Notes: generated by a model not told the origin, from the sequence alone. A stretch of 64,000 nucleotides of DNA from Paenibacillus beijingensis (GCF_000961095.1 NZ_CP011058.1:893501-957500); one strand, 5' to 3'. Counted from the stretch's first letter, positions 19,159 to 27,928 are shown. Numbers and translations are program-made.

Positions 19159-20243
19159 TTGAGAGCCTCCTTAAATACCAGAAGGGACTGCGATGCGCTT
19201 TGATCCCATTGAAATTTTTTTACATGGTGCATGCCTTTTTGTCTCAGTTGATTTTGTAAATCGGTATCCTGCATTACTAACGCAATTTTTTCAGCCACAT
19301 CTGTCACACTGTCAGGATTACAGTACAAAGCAGCCTCTTCAAAAATTTCTGGTAGTGAACCGGCATTAGATACAATGACTGGACAACCGCATGTCATTGC
19401 CTCTAGCGGGGGAAGTCCAAAACCTTCATAGAATGAAGGATACACAAAGCAGCCTGCATTCTGATATAGTGCTTTTAACTCCTGATCGCTTACATATCCT
19501 ACAAGTTTGACACGGTCAGAGACAGGAATCTTATTTTGAGCGTAAATTTTGCTACTTGATCCACCAGCAATAACAATGTCATAATCCATCGGTTCAAGCA
19601 GTGAGATAGCCTTTACAATTGCATGAAAATTTTTGTTGGGACTATTGCTGCTTACTGCCAACACATAACGGTTTTTTTTCAAGCCATACTTTTGAAGAAT
19701 ACTGTCTTCTTCTGAAATGTTTAGAATATGCTCTTTTCCTTCGTAGATGACTTTAAGATTTTCTGCCCTTATTTTTGAATATTTCTGCAATTCATTCTTT
19801 GAAAAATTTGAAACCGTAATGATTTTGCCATTCTTAATACCTAGCACTCTGTACAAAAACCGATACCATAACCGGAATGTCAGTGTATACTGAGATGGAT
19901 TTGCGAATACCGCAGCATCATGAATTGTTACGGTTTGTATTTTTTTCAAGATTGGAGCTGTATTACATAAATTGACCAACAAACCCATCCTCGCAAAAAA
20001 AGGAAGCTCAAGTTGCTCCCAAAGGTGACCCTTTAATTTTCCAACTTTTCTAATTTTAATATGTTTTAGTTCTGGTTCATAACGAATTTCGCTAGGAACG
20101 AGAAGCTCAAAAGAAAAGCTCTTTTGTAATTGTTTATCTACATCTATTACTAGGTCAATAGCTTTGATAAGTTCCAGAGCATAGCGCTGCACACCCGTAA
20201 TAGATTGAGATAAAAACCTGCCGTTAATATAGATGCTTTTCAA
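19155..20243 (-). CDS. Glycosyltransferase family 4
   Basis: About 362 residues from the likely TTG at 20243 (KSIYINGRFLSQSITGVQRY), which has GGAG upstream; the frame is open to 20294 but the extra residues do not resemble the family. The N-terminal ING-FL-ITGVQRYA is the GT4 pattern of WbnK/mannosyltransferase-like enzymes that handle repeat-unit elongation. The C-terminal YEGFGLPPLEAMTCGCPVIV carries the E-x7-E nucleotide-sugar-binding motif. Stop and next start overlap by four bases. Confidence 0.87.
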   Translation of the reverse strand: MKSIYINGRFLSQSITGVQRYALELIKAIDLVIDVDKQLQKSFSFELLVPSEIRYEPELKHIKIRKVGKLKGHLWEQLELPFFARMGLLVNLCNTAPILKKIQTVTIHDAAVFANPSQYTLTFRLWYRFLYRVLGIKNGKIITVSNFSKNELQKYSKIRAENLKVIYEGKEHILNISEEDSILQKYGLKKNRYVLAVSSNSPNKNFHAIVKAISLLEPMDYDIVIAGGSSSKIYAQNKIPVSDRVKLVGYVSDQELKALYQNAGCFVYPSFYEGFGLPPLEAMTCGCPVIVSNAGSLPEIFEEAALYCNPDSVTDVAEKIALVMQDTDLQNQLRQKGMHHVKKFQWDQSASQSLLVFKEALK

Positions 20244-20400
20244 AAGCTCCACTCCTTGACCCAAACATGCTAGATGATGTTTCCAAATGAACAAAATTTC
20301 AAAAAATATTCTCTTTCTTGGATCGTTATTTGATCCATAAAGAATTCAAGGAGTATAATTATTAATTAATTATGAAAAAATTAATTGTAAATGGTAGATT

Positions 20401-21627
20401 TTAACTGTTTATTTGATATAATCTCTCGCTTAGCAATTGAGTGTACACATCTAAATATTGTACCCCTAAAATATTCATATCAAAATTTTCTACGTATTCA
20501 CTTATTTGATCACTTAACTTCAATCGATCTGTATTTTTAATAAATCGATTAATGGCATCTTTTAGACTTAAAGTATCATTTGGCTCAAAAAGGTACCCTG
20601 TTTTTTCATCCTGAATAATTTCGGATATTCCTCCTCTTTTTGCTCCAATGATGGGTTTACCGTATAAATACCCTTCAATTACTACTCGACCAAAAGGCTC
20701 ATGCCATAAAGAGGGAACAATAACTGCATCATATTTATGGACTTCTTCTTCAGGTTTAATATGTCCTAGAAAACGAATATTCTTGGCGTATCCATTGTTA
20801 TCAATTTGCTGTTTTACACTTTTGTCGTGAATTTTACCCCCTAAATGCAGCTCTGCTTCCGGAAAATGATTAAAGAAATCAAGAATGACTTTAACTCCTT
20901 TAGTTTCTTCAATTCTACCCATAAATAAAAACTTCACTGTTTTTTCTTTATTATTTTTTTCTTTATTATTTTTTTCTCTATTTTCCATTACTCGATCATT
21001 CAATTTAATTCCATTAAAAATTCGAACCGAATCAACATCTTTGAAATATCCAAACTGCTTATGTTTATTAAGGATGAAATCGGATATTCCAATAAGCTTA
21101 TTCACATACCCTTGATTAGAAAATGACTTCTTTGCTCCAGTCAAGAGCGCACATTCACCACACCTCTGGCTACAGTTCTTATTGTCTTTAAACATAGTGC
21201 TTTTTACACAAAGTAAATTATAATCTCTTAAAGTATGAGCAACAGGAATATTTCGTCTTTTTGCAGCAATCCATGGAGCAACTGAAAAACCAGAAATATT
21301 ATTAGTATGTATTATCTCTGGCTTTTCTGCTTCTATAATAGCCGAAATTTTTTTTAGTATCATAGGGTTAAGAATATCAATCACATGCCATAATGCTTTT
21401 GCAGGAGCCCGCTGCGAGCTTGAATCTTTTAACCAGTAAATATTCGAGTGTTTGATATAATAAACTTTCACACCATTTACATAGTCAATATTATCCTCTG
21501 TAGACAAAGTCACAATAACAGGTTCTATTTGCTTTTGGATTAAATATTCAACTAGTAACTGCAGCGATTTTTCTGCTCCACCAACAGAATTCGGTGTATA
21601 TAAAGTATTGAAATACAAAATTTTCAC
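20401..21627 (-). CDS. Glycosyltransferase family 4
   Basis: 408 residues, GTG start with AAAGGTGAG eight bases upstream. GT4 pattern: N-terminal NTLYTPNSVGGAEKSLQLL, and EPFGRVVIEGYLYGKPIIGA near 310-330. A four-Cys cluster (CSQRCGECALLTG plus an upstream Cys, about 140-165) is seen in some GT4 subfamilies. This is the most AT-rich gene of the operon. An in-frame 15-bp repeat (two copies, about 20943-20975) encodes NKEKNNKEK within residues 215-230. A 106-bp AT-rich gap separates it from the next gene downstream, larger than the other spacings. Confidence 0.87.
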   Translation of the reverse strand: MKILYFNTLYTPNSVGGAEKSLQLLVEYLIQKQIEPVIVTLSTEDNIDYVNGVKVYYIKHSNIYWLKDSSSQRAPAKALWHVIDILNPMILKKISAIIEAEKPEIIHTNNISGFSVAPWIAAKRRNIPVAHTLRDYNLLCVKSTMFKDNKNCSQRCGECALLTGAKKSFSNQGYVNKLIGISDFILNKHKQFGYFKDVDSVRIFNGIKLNDRVMENREKNNKEKNNKEKTVKFLFMGRIEETKGVKVILDFFNHFPEAELHLGGKIHDKSVKQQIDNNGYAKNIRFLGHIKPEEEVHKYDAVIVPSLWHEPFGRVVIEGYLYGKPIIGAKRGGISEIIQDEKTGYLFEPNDTLSLKDAINRFIKNTDRLKLSDQISEYVENFDMNILGVQYLDVYTQLLSERLYQINS

Positions 21628-21660
21628 AAAAACTTCTCACCTTTCACAGCCTATTTGAAA

Positions 21661-22356
21661 TCAGAATGCTGAGTTAGGCAGCAAAATAATTTTAATTGTC
21701 TTTAATATAATTTTAATATCTTGCAACAAACTCCGATTACGAATGTATTTAATATCAAGGTCAACCATTTCCTTGAAGCTTAAGTCATTTCTTCCGCTTA
21801 CTTGCCAAAGACCAGTACAACCAGGTTTCACTGTCAATCGGAGCTTGTCATATTCTGTATATACCGCCACTTCTCTTGGAAGTGGTGGACGAGGACCAAC
21901 TAAAGACATATCTCCTTTTAACACATTCACAAGCTGAGGCAGTTCATCAAGGCTGGTTTTTCGTATGAATTTACCAACCTTCGTAATGCGTGGATCATCC
22001 TTCATTTTGAACATTGCACCCTGAATTTCATTTTTATCAAGCAAATCTTTTAATCTCTCTTCGGCGTTGCTAACCATTGAACGAAATTTGTACATCCTGA
22101 ACGGTTTTTCAGCTTTCCCTACTCTAGTCTGATAAAAAAACACTGATCCGCGAGGGTCTTCAATTTTAATTAAAATTGCAATCAAAATAAAAAGAGGTGT
22201 CAGGACAATTATTCCACACAGGGCACTAACAAAGTCGAGTGATCGTTTCAGAAATGAATAAAGAGCCAGATTTTGGCTCTTTTCACTTAATAATTGATTT
22301 GAATAATAATCTGACACATTCATTAATGCTTCATCTTGTTGACTCGAAGGCGTCAT
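21661..22356 (-). CDS. Initiating sugar-1-phosphate transferase (undecaprenyl-phosphate)
   Basis: 231 residues of the bacterial sugar-transferase family in its short form (one membrane anchor, no N-terminal helix bundle). A membrane helix at about 38-60 is followed by KIEDPRGSVFFYQTRVGK, MYKFRSM, a KTSLDELPQL motif, VGPRPPLPREV and PGCTGLWQVSGR. It transfers a hexose-1-phosphate to undecaprenyl phosphate, starting the repeat unit. UDP-glucose or UDP-galactose is likely, given galU three bases upstream. The ATG is preceded by AAGGGGGAG. Confidence 0.93.
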   Translation of the reverse strand: MTPSSQQDEALMNVSDYYSNQLLSEKSQNLALYSFLKRSLDFVSALCGIIVLTPLFILIAILIKIEDPRGSVFFYQTRVGKAEKPFRMYKFRSMVSNAEERLKDLLDKNEIQGAMFKMKDDPRITKVGKFIRKTSLDELPQLVNVLKGDMSLVGPRPPLPREVAVYTEYDKLRLTVKPGCTGLWQVSGRNDLSFKEMVDLDIKYIRNRSLLQDIKIILKTIKIILLPNSAF

Positions 22357-22359
22357 CTC

Positions 22360-23262
22360 TTACTCCCCCTTTGCCGTCAGCAATTGTTTACCAAATTCTC
22401 TCTCAAACAATCCTTCTAATTCCGTTATTAGTGCGTGTCGTAATTCAGGATTGCGCAGCGCAAACTCAACTGTCGTCATAATAAAACCAAGTTTCTCGCC
22501 CACATCGTAACGTACACCCTCAAAATCATATGCAAATACGCCCTGATCAATATTCAGCTTCTGTATCGCATCAGTAAGTTGAATTTCTCCACCGGCACCC
22601 CGTTCTTGCTGTCCCAAATAATCAAAAATCTCTGGTGTAAGTACATACCGCCCCATAATAGCCAGATTGGAAGGTGCCTGTCCTTTTGGTGGCTTCTCTA
22701 CGAAACGATTTACTTGATATAATCTTCCCATCGTTTCCAGTGGATCTACTATTCCATATCGATCTGTTTGATCAACACCTACGGTTTGTACACCGATAAC
22801 CGAACGGCCAGTACGATCATATTGCTCTATCAGTTGCTTTGTGCATGGAACTTTTCCATCAACAATGTCGTCACCTAGAAGTACTGCAAACGGTTCGTCT
22901 CCAATAAAATTACGTGCGCACCAAACGGCGTGACCTAGCCCTTTAGCCTCTTTCTGCCTGATATAATGAATTTCAACATTGGAAGAGCGTCTTACTTTCT
23001 CAAGTATGTCTAGCTTGCCTTTTTCTTGAAGCGTCTGTTCAAGTTCGAAGGCAATATCGAAATGGTCCTCAATTGCTCTTTTCCCTTTCCCCGTTACAAC
23101 AATTATGTCCTCAATTCCTGATTCAATTGCTTCCTCAACTATGTACTGTATGGTAGGTTTGTCAACGATCGGAAGCATTTCTTTCGGCATTGCCTTAGTT
23201 GCCGGTAAAAAACGGGTTCCAAGTCCAGCAGCAGGAATAATGGCTTTTCTCACTTTTTTCAT
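22360..23262 (-). CDS. galU: UTP--glucose-1-phosphate uridylyltransferase
   Basis: Makes UDP-glucose from UTP and glucose-1-phosphate. 300 residues; the signature AAGLGTRFLPATKAMPKEML is at the N terminus, VDKPTIQYIVEEA follows, and LGDDIV lies near 130. It supplies the initiating transferase and, through the dehydrogenase at 11323, UDP-glucuronate. It is the first gene after a 249-nt structured leader that separates the regulatory genes (PilZ, Wzz, kinase) from the synthetic genes. Confidence 0.96.
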   Translation of the reverse strand: MKKVRKAIIPAAGLGTRFLPATKAMPKEMLPIVDKPTIQYIVEEAIESGIEDIIVVTGKGKRAIEDHFDIAFELEQTLQEKGKLDILEKVRRSSNVEIHYIRQKEAKGLGHAVWCARNFIGDEPFAVLLGDDIVDGKVPCTKQLIEQYDRTGRSVIGVQTVGVDQTDRYGIVDPLETMGRLYQVNRFVEKPPKGQAPSNLAIMGRYVLTPEIFDYLGQQERGAGGEIQLTDAIQKLNIDQGVFAYDFEGVRYDVGEKLGFIMTTVEFALRNPELRHALITELEGLFEREFGKQLLTAKGE

Positions 23263-23274
23263 CGTCTCACCCTA

Positions 23275-23505
23275 CCCTTTGATTTATCTTTTTTGACTAA
23301 ACTAAAAGTGTCAGCTATACTCTCCAATAATCAAGAGAGTATAGCTCACACTTCCAGCACTTGTTTTTTGTGAGTGGGCATCCAACCCATCCTCACGCCA
23401 CACCCTTGACGATAAACGTCTAAGGTCTTCAAGATGCAAGACCCACAGCGTGACCGAGTGCCTACGATGATAAAGGTACAGTAGGCATCACCTTAAGTTC
23501 TGACC
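23275..23505 (-). ncRNA. Structured leader between BY-kinase and galU; candidate EAR (eps-associated RNA)
   Basis: On the minus strand this gap folds into several hairpins: TGCCTAC/GTAGGCA, GGTCTT/AAGACC, GACG/CGTC, GTGAG-GGG/CCC-CTCAC, and finally a 12-bp stem (23335-23346 with 23313-23324) followed by a short T run. In Bacillus subtilis the processive-antitermination RNA EAR lies at exactly this spot, between the eps tyrosine-kinase gene and the rest of the operon. The match here is by position and by multi-stem architecture; the primary-sequence consensus was not checked. The last stem could be an attenuator overridden by such an element. Confidence 0.5.
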
Positions 23506-23511
23506 CATCAT

Positions 23512-24201
23512 TTACTCGGCTGTCTCATGGTAATAATAGTAGTAACCATTTTTCTTGCTTTTCTTCACATTGTTTAACACTACACCGATCAGCTTCGCAT
23601 TAACCCGTTCCAAACTTTCCTTCGCTCTCTTGACTAGTTCGCGTTTTACTTTTCCTTCCTGTATGACAATGACAACTCCATCACACACTGATGAAACTAT
23701 AAGTGAGTCCGCTACAGCTAGAACTGGTGGTGTATCAAAAATAATAATGTCGTATGTGTCTTTCATCTCATTGATAAATGCTTTCATCTTCTGCGAGGCA
23801 AGAAGTTCAGCTGGATTAGGCGGAACCGCTCCAGATGGCAATATCGATAAGTTTTCAACTTCGGTGCTTTGAATTGCTTCCGATGAATGAAACTGACCGG
23901 TAATAACGCTTGTCAGACCAGTTCTATTCGATAACCCAAATATTCGATGTATCGTCGGTTTTCGTAAGTCGGCATCAATAAGCAAAACTTTTTTTCCTTC
24001 TTGGGCATATGTCACAGCTAGGTTAGAAACTGTCGTGCTCTTACCTTCACCGGATTGAGCCGATGCAACCATCAAAACCCTAATTTTCTTATCAATGGAA
24101 GAGAATTGGATATTTGTGCGCAACGTTCGATAAGCCTCAGAAATTGGAGATTTCGGTACATAAAAGGTTATAAGATTGGAGTTATTGATTTGCCGCGGCA
24201 T
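23512..24201 (-). CDS. BY-type protein tyrosine kinase (CapB/EpsB-like)
   Basis: 229 residues: Walker A SAQSGEGKST (about 46-55), Walker A' LLIDADLRKP, Walker B IIFDTPPV, and a C-terminal tyrosine cluster (GYYYYYHE) for autophosphorylation. It works with the membrane activator encoded upstream, whose frame it overlaps by 20 bp, to control polymerisation and chain length, and in Bacillus also phosphorylates UDP-glucose dehydrogenases such as the one in this operon. Length and organisation (separate modulator and kinase) are those of Firmicutes. Confidence 0.95.
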   Translation of the reverse strand: MPRQINNSNLITFYVPKSPISEAYRTLRTNIQFSSIDKKIRVLMVASAQSGEGKSTTVSNLAVTYAQEGKKVLLIDADLRKPTIHRIFGLSNRTGLTSVITGQFHSSEAIQSTEVENLSILPSGAVPPNPAELLASQKMKAFINEMKDTYDIIIFDTPPVLAVADSLIVSSVCDGVVIVIQEGKVKRELVKRAKESLERVNAKLIGVVLNNVKKSKKNGYYYYYHETAE

Positions 24202-24952
24202 ATTTACCCTCCTTTACCGATTGCTGCTGTGAAATAGAAGGCTTTCGAGAATTTGCTCCATTCGGCTCAAACTTCGTTATCATTGCTAACATTGGTAGAT
24301 CTAACACATTTGCGATATCTTGCTCGCCCTTAATTGTGTCATCCAAATAATCGAGTAGAAATGAAAGACCAATTGCTATCATTAATGAAACAATGAATGC
24401 TATCATCATATTTAAAGAAGGACTAGAATTTATTGGGCCAGGAACATTGTCAATTTTTGCAGTATTCAAAATGGCTACATTATCAACCTTCATTATTAAT
24501 GGAATTTGATCTTTGAAAACTTTTGCAATGGCGTTCACCGCTTTAGCCGCCTGAGTGTATGAGGTACTTCTAAACGACAAGTTCATAACCTGTGAATCGC
24601 TAGCGGAGCTTACCGATACTCTCGACGACAGCTCATCAGAGGAGAGCTTTAAATCGGGATAAATCTGTGCAACCTTATCCATTATGGCAGCTGACTTGAT
24701 AATTTCTTTATAGGAATTAATGAGTTTAATATTCGTCTGAATATCATTATAATTGATTGCTTCGGCCCCATTAGCAACCGTTGATTGTTGATTGACTATT
24801 AACTTGGTATCTGCCTTATAAACCGGTGTTGTAAAGTAATAGGTTTTCACTGCGGTCGCAACGCAAGCTATTACAACTATTGCAACAATAAGCCATATAC
24901 GCTTAGCTATAATGCGACCATACTCTTTCAGTTCCACTCGCAGTTCCTCCAA
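24182..24952 (-). CDS. Wzz/CapA-type chain-length modulator and kinase activator
   Basis: 256 residues with two membrane helices (about 18-38 and 180-200) flanking an extracellular Wzz domain (PVYKADTKLIV, then helical). The C-terminal cytoplasmic tail (LDDTIKGEQDIANVLDLPMLAMI) is the part that activates BY-kinases. It follows the PilZ gene by 6 bp and overlaps the kinase gene. The cytoplasmic tail continues about 40 residues past the usual end, rich in Ser/Gln. Confidence 0.94.
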   Translation of the reverse strand: MEELRVELKEYGRIIAKRIWLIVAIVVIACVATAVKTYYFTTPVYKADTKLIVNQQSTVANGAEAINYNDIQTNIKLINSYKEIIKSAAIMDKVAQIYPDLKLSSDELSSRVSVSSASDSQVMNLSFRSTSYTQAAKAVNAIAKVFKDQIPLIMKVDNVAILNTAKIDNVPGPINSSPSLNMMIAFIVSLMIAIGLSFLLDYLDDTIKGEQDIANVLDLPMLAMITKFEPNGANSRKPSISQQQSVKEGKYAAANQ

Positions 24953-24958
24953 TTGTCG

Positions 24959-25441
24959 CTAATATAGTTGACTTTTCTCTTGAAATCCTTTTATATTAAA
25001 TAGATTTTTCATATTCATTTGCGGGCGTAAGTTCCGATATTTATAGTGTGCCTTCATATTAGTCGGAGACTGAAGAATAAGCATGTCATTCAGCAGACTG
25101 ATCATCTGCTGTCTAGAAATAGAGATTCCTGTAAGTTGCAGCCCATAGTAATACATGTTATCTTGTTTCTGACTCCATACGACATAACCTTGAAGATTGA
25201 GCGTTTGGCCGTTCAGCATGATCTGAAATTGTAACATACAGTCTTTCGAGACCGGAAAACGAAGAACCGTGCTGAAGCTAAGCCCTTCAGGACTTATGTT
25301 ATGTACAAGAACTTTACGGGACTTCGTATAAACCAGCTTTCCCTTAACTTCTCGAATCGTGATGTCGGCAAGCACGGTATTTGTCAGTTTCAAGCGAATG
25401 CTCTTGCGTTTGAAAACCGTCAAATTACGACGTTCAACCAT
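24959..25441 (-). CDS. PilZ domain protein (predicted c-di-GMP receptor)
   Basis: 160 residues. The PilZ signature is complete: RKSIR (RxxxR, residues 13-17) and, about 55 residues later, NISPEG (D/N-x-S-x-x-G), followed by the six-stranded barrel pattern ending in YYGLQLTGI. A helical C-terminal extension (about 115-160) is basic. As the first gene of the EPS operon, with GGAGGT at its start codon, it is the likely direct c-di-GMP sensor for polymer synthesis, analogous in role to PilZ-type receptors of cellulose and alginate systems. Partner unknown; the Wzz/kinase pair next to it is the obvious candidate. Confidence 0.87.
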   Translation of the reverse strand: MVERRNLTVFKRKSIRLKLTNTVLADITIREVKGKLVYTKSRKVLVHNISPEGLSFSTVLRFPVSKDCMLQFQIMLNGQTLNLQGYVVWSQKQDNMYYYGLQLTGISISRQQMISLLNDMLILQSPTNMKAHYKYRNLRPQMNMKNLFNIKGFQEKSQLY

Positions 25442-25516
25442 AATTCACCTCCGTGAAATGTGTTCCGGCTGAAAGTAATAAATTTCACTCAGTTGGAAAG
25501 GCTAAATAATGTAAGT

Positions 25517-25531
25517 GATACATTTTGTATC
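25517..25531. promoter_or_regulatory. Operator copy 1: perfect palindrome GATACATTTTGTATC
   Basis: A 15-bp palindrome with 6-bp arms, just downstream of the EPS promoter's predicted start site. It is one of five related sites in the window (others at 25552, 25603, 28928, 32081). It resembles operators of Xre-family phage-type repressors, and an xre-like gene begins 150 bp away. Confidence 0.7.
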
Positions 25532-25544
25532 TGCGATATACCCA

Positions 25545-25573
25545 ACTTTACGATACAATTCGTAACATGTCAA
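25545..25573 (-). promoter_or_regulatory. EPS operon promoter
   Basis: On the minus strand, TTGACA (25568-25573) and TAAAGT (25545-25550) are separated by 17 nt, giving a start near 25538 and a leader of about 97 nt to the PilZ start codon. Operator copy 2 lies in the spacer, which would block polymerase directly. Confidence 0.65.
25552..25566. promoter_or_regulatory. Operator copy 2 inside the EPS promoter spacer
   Basis: GATACAATTCGTAAC, thirteen of fifteen positions fit the shared pattern. It fills the region between -35 and -10 of the EPS promoter. Distance to copy 1 is 35 bp start to start. Confidence 0.6.
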
Positions 25574-25602
25574 CACTTTTTCAATCTTAACTTTCAAGAA
25601 AT

Positions 25603-25617
25603 GCGACAATTCGTTGC
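25603..25617. promoter_or_regulatory. Operator copy 3, degenerate
   Basis: GCGACAATTCGTTGC keeps the central ACAATTCGT core and is palindromic (GC-ACAA/TTGT-like arms), but the outer bases differ from GATAC. It lies 64 bp upstream of the xre start codon, where it could allow autoregulation. Confidence 0.45.
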
Positions 25618-25680
25618 AAAACATGCATTTGGCTCCAGTTCATATTAATATAGCTTACATAGAAAAATAGGAGGAAACGA

Positions 25681-26049
25681 ATGGATATCGGCACTAGAAT
25701 TGCTAAATTAAGGGAAGATCGCGGGTGGACACAAGAACAAACGGCAGTGACTCTAGGCATCTCCCGTGCTGCATTGTCCCATTATGAGAAAAACCGGAGA
25801 GAGCCCGATACCGATACGTTAACGAAATTCGCTGATTTATACAGCGTCACGATCGATTATTTAGTCGGAAGAACGGACAACCCAAGAGCAGTAGTCGATC
25901 CGAACGTACGAGATTTTGTCGACCAGCTCGAGCTGTCCGATAACGAGCTGCTGAATAAATTTGCGCTTACCATTGATGGCCACAAGTTAACGTCAGAAGA
26001 AGCAAAGCGCTTTATCGCTTTTATCCGTGCAGAACGGATGATGCGGTAA
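25681..26049 (+). CDS. Xre-family helix-turn-helix transcriptional repressor
   Basis: 122 residues. The N-terminal 65 residues form an HTH_3 domain (IAKLREDRGWTQEQTAVTLG, then ISRAALSHYEKNRREPD), ending in TIDYLVGRTDNPR as in phage-type Xre repressors. The helical C-terminal part (about 80-122) is the dimerisation region. AGGAGGAAACGA lies before the ATG. It is divergent from the EPS operon and shares an intergenic region with three operator-like palindromes. The role is analogous to SinR over eps in Bacillus, although the C terminus is not SinR-like. Two further matching palindromes stand before polysaccharide genes downstream. Confidence 0.93.
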   Translation: MDIGTRIAKLREDRGWTQEQTAVTLGISRAALSHYEKNRREPDTDTLTKFADLYSVTIDYLVGRTDNPRAVVDPNVRDFVDQLELSDNELLNKFALTIDGHKLTSEEAKRFIAFIRAERMMR

Positions 26050-26057
26050 AATTCCGA

Positions 26058-26086
26058 ACCTGCCAAGAGAGCAGGTCTTTTTTTTT
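26058..26086 (+). terminator. Terminator of the xre gene
   Basis: ACCTGC (26058-26063) and GCAGGT (26071-26076) form the stem, followed by C and ten Ts. Confidence 0.92.
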
Positions 26087-26198
26087 GCTTCAGAATTTAC
26101 TCTTTCAGCAGGTTTATTTTTCTCGCAAGGTCAACCTTCAACAAAACCGTATATTATTTATATAGAAGAGACAGTGAAATTATGAATTTAGTTTATTC

Positions 26199-27796
26199 GT
26201 TACTACTTAGGTCACTTAGAAGCTGAACTGGCCTCTTAAAGCGCAGAGGAGCGAGGATAGTACGGGGCGATGCTGTTTAATCAGCGTGGAAATAACACCT
26301 CGCATTCTGGCGAATATCTTCGCACCGGACGCGGTGCGGAATGAACCTGAAACTTTTTGTTTAACTTTAACCATGCGAAGGTCACGTTCCGCTTGGTTGT
26401 TGTCAAACGGGATATGGGCATCCCAAAGAAACCGGAGAATGACCTCTTTATGAAGGGTCATGCGTGCTCCCAGGTTTGCGGCTTTGCTTTTTCTTTTTCG
26501 CCCTCGTGCACCGGACTTCGCCCGGACGACATCCGTCTCCCACTCGTTTTCCCCTTCTGCAAGAATGTCATCATAGTAGTCTCGGATGGCGCGGATGACT
26601 TCTTCGGATAAAGGGGACTGGTCCTTTCGAGACGTTTGGGCAAGCTGCCAGCTTTCTTGCAGTAGTTCGGCCATCCGGCTCGACCAATCCTGACCGTCAT
26701 GTTCTGTGATTCCCCGACACTCACGCAACAGGCGAGCATTGCAGAGGGCGTGCCCGAAGTGGTAATGATCTTTGAAGTAAGGAGCCGGCAAACAGTCATG
26801 AACTACGCCACCACAGTAGAACGGAAAGAAGCCAAGTTCATCCATCGCTTGACTTCCGCGCTTGGAATAAACGCCTAGTAGCGTCCAGTCCGCATCGGAC
26901 ACCGTGTGCATCCATTGTGTTTGTTCACCGACTCGAAATCCGGTTTCGTCGGCATGAACCACCGGTTTGCGGAATAATTCGGTTCGAATGGTTTGTTCCG
27001 GCTGCTCCAGCGCCTGGTGCATGGTTTGAAGGGACGACAGGAGCGTAGCCTGGCTTGGACGATAGCCCGTGAGATCTTCAAAGAGTTGTGCGATTCTCTC
27101 GAGCGGCAGCATCTGATACGCATGCAGATAGGTCGTCCAGGCGACGAAGCCGCGGCCATATTGAGTCGGGGCACTCACCTCTTCGTGGAACGAAGCCCGC
27201 TGCAGAAGACCGCAAGCGGCACAGCATTTCTTCTCCGCGCGATGTTCGGTTACCTTGACGCTTGGGGGCGGCAGATCGAAGACTTGACGCTTTTCATACG
27301 CAACACTCTCCAAATGGATGAGCGAAGCGGAACATTGGGCGCAAGAGGTAAGCCGATGGACGACAATCTCATCCGGCTGCTCGGCGAAGCGGAGGGTGTG
27401 TCCGTCATGTCCCTTCAGCGCGCCCTTTTTACCGCCGGATTGACGCAGGTTCACTGGCTTTCGTAAACCGTCACTGGAGGGCGGCTTGCTGCTATTTTTA
27501 CTATTTTGTCCGAGCTGCCGCTCCAATTCATGGACCCGCTTTTCCAATTGTTCAATCCGTTTGGCCTGCTTCTCAACCAACTGCGTCAATTGCCGATTAT
27601 GAGCGAGCAGGGCATGGAAATAACCCGCAATTTCCTTGTCGCCTTTGCAGATGGTAGTTACCTGTTCCGGTGTAAGTTCCACGTAGCTGCCTCCCTCAGT
27701 TAGATTGGTAAATATTAGTTCGACGTGCATACCTGAAATTCCTTATTCGCAGACAAAAAAATCTCCCCAATTTGTGAGGGAGACCTAAGTAGTAAC
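26199..27796. mobile_element. IS66-family insertion sequence with intact 8-bp target duplication
   Basis: A 1598-bp element bounded by 15-bp perfect inverted repeats (gttactacttaggtc at 26199-26213, its complement at 27782-27796). The bases flanking both ends are identical, gtttattc (26191-26198 and 27797-27804), an 8-bp target duplication as IS66 elements make. It carries only the large transposase (TnpC), without TnpA/TnpB, like the ISBst12-type subgroup. An identical duplication and an intact frame suggest recent arrival. Confidence 0.93.
26216..27682 (-). CDS. IS66 family transposase (TnpC)
   Basis: 488 residues from the preferred GTG at 27682 (GGGAGG upstream); the frame is open to 27730. 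A leucine-zipper-like N terminus (LVEKQAKRIEQLEKRVHELE) leads into the conserved NSSKPPSSDG motif. Then follow a zinc-ribbon-like cysteine region (CAQC ... CCAAC) and the DDE catalytic core, with Asp in VHADETGFRV and VHDCLPAPYF and Glu in NNQAERDLRM. Length and motifs are complete, so it is probably active. Confidence 0.95.
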   Translation of the reverse strand: MELTPEQVTTICKGDKEIAGYFHALLAHNRQLTQLVEKQAKRIEQLEKRVHELERQLGQNSKNSSKPPSSDGLRKPVNLRQSGGKKGALKGHDGHTLRFAEQPDEIVVHRLTSCAQCSASLIHLESVAYEKRQVFDLPPPSVKVTEHRAEKKCCAACGLLQRASFHEEVSAPTQYGRGFVAWTTYLHAYQMLPLERIAQLFEDLTGYRPSQATLLSSLQTMHQALEQPEQTIRTELFRKPVVHADETGFRVGEQTQWMHTVSDADWTLLGVYSKRGSQAMDELGFFPFYCGGVVHDCLPAPYFKDHYHFGHALCNARLLRECRGITEHDGQDWSSRMAELLQESWQLAQTSRKDQSPLSEEVIRAIRDYYDDILAEGENEWETDVVRAKSGARGRKRKSKAANLGARMTLHKEVILRFLWDAHIPFDNNQAERDLRMVKVKQKVSGSFRTASGAKIFARMRGVISTLIKQHRPVLSSLLCALRGQFSF

Positions 27797-27928
27797 GTTT
27801 ATTCGACAAATTACAATAGAAAAAGTGAATTTTTCCCTCTTCTTCCGACATCTTTTTTACTTTCGGTACGATATAATGACTTCTATGGTGTTTACGTTGA
27901 TATGATTAAGTGGGGAGAGCGATTCGTA

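Noticed and set aside
25460..25648. A 62-codon plus-strand frame across the EPS/xre intergenic region
   Set aside because: It covers the promoter and the operator palindromes and lacks a ribosome-binding site.
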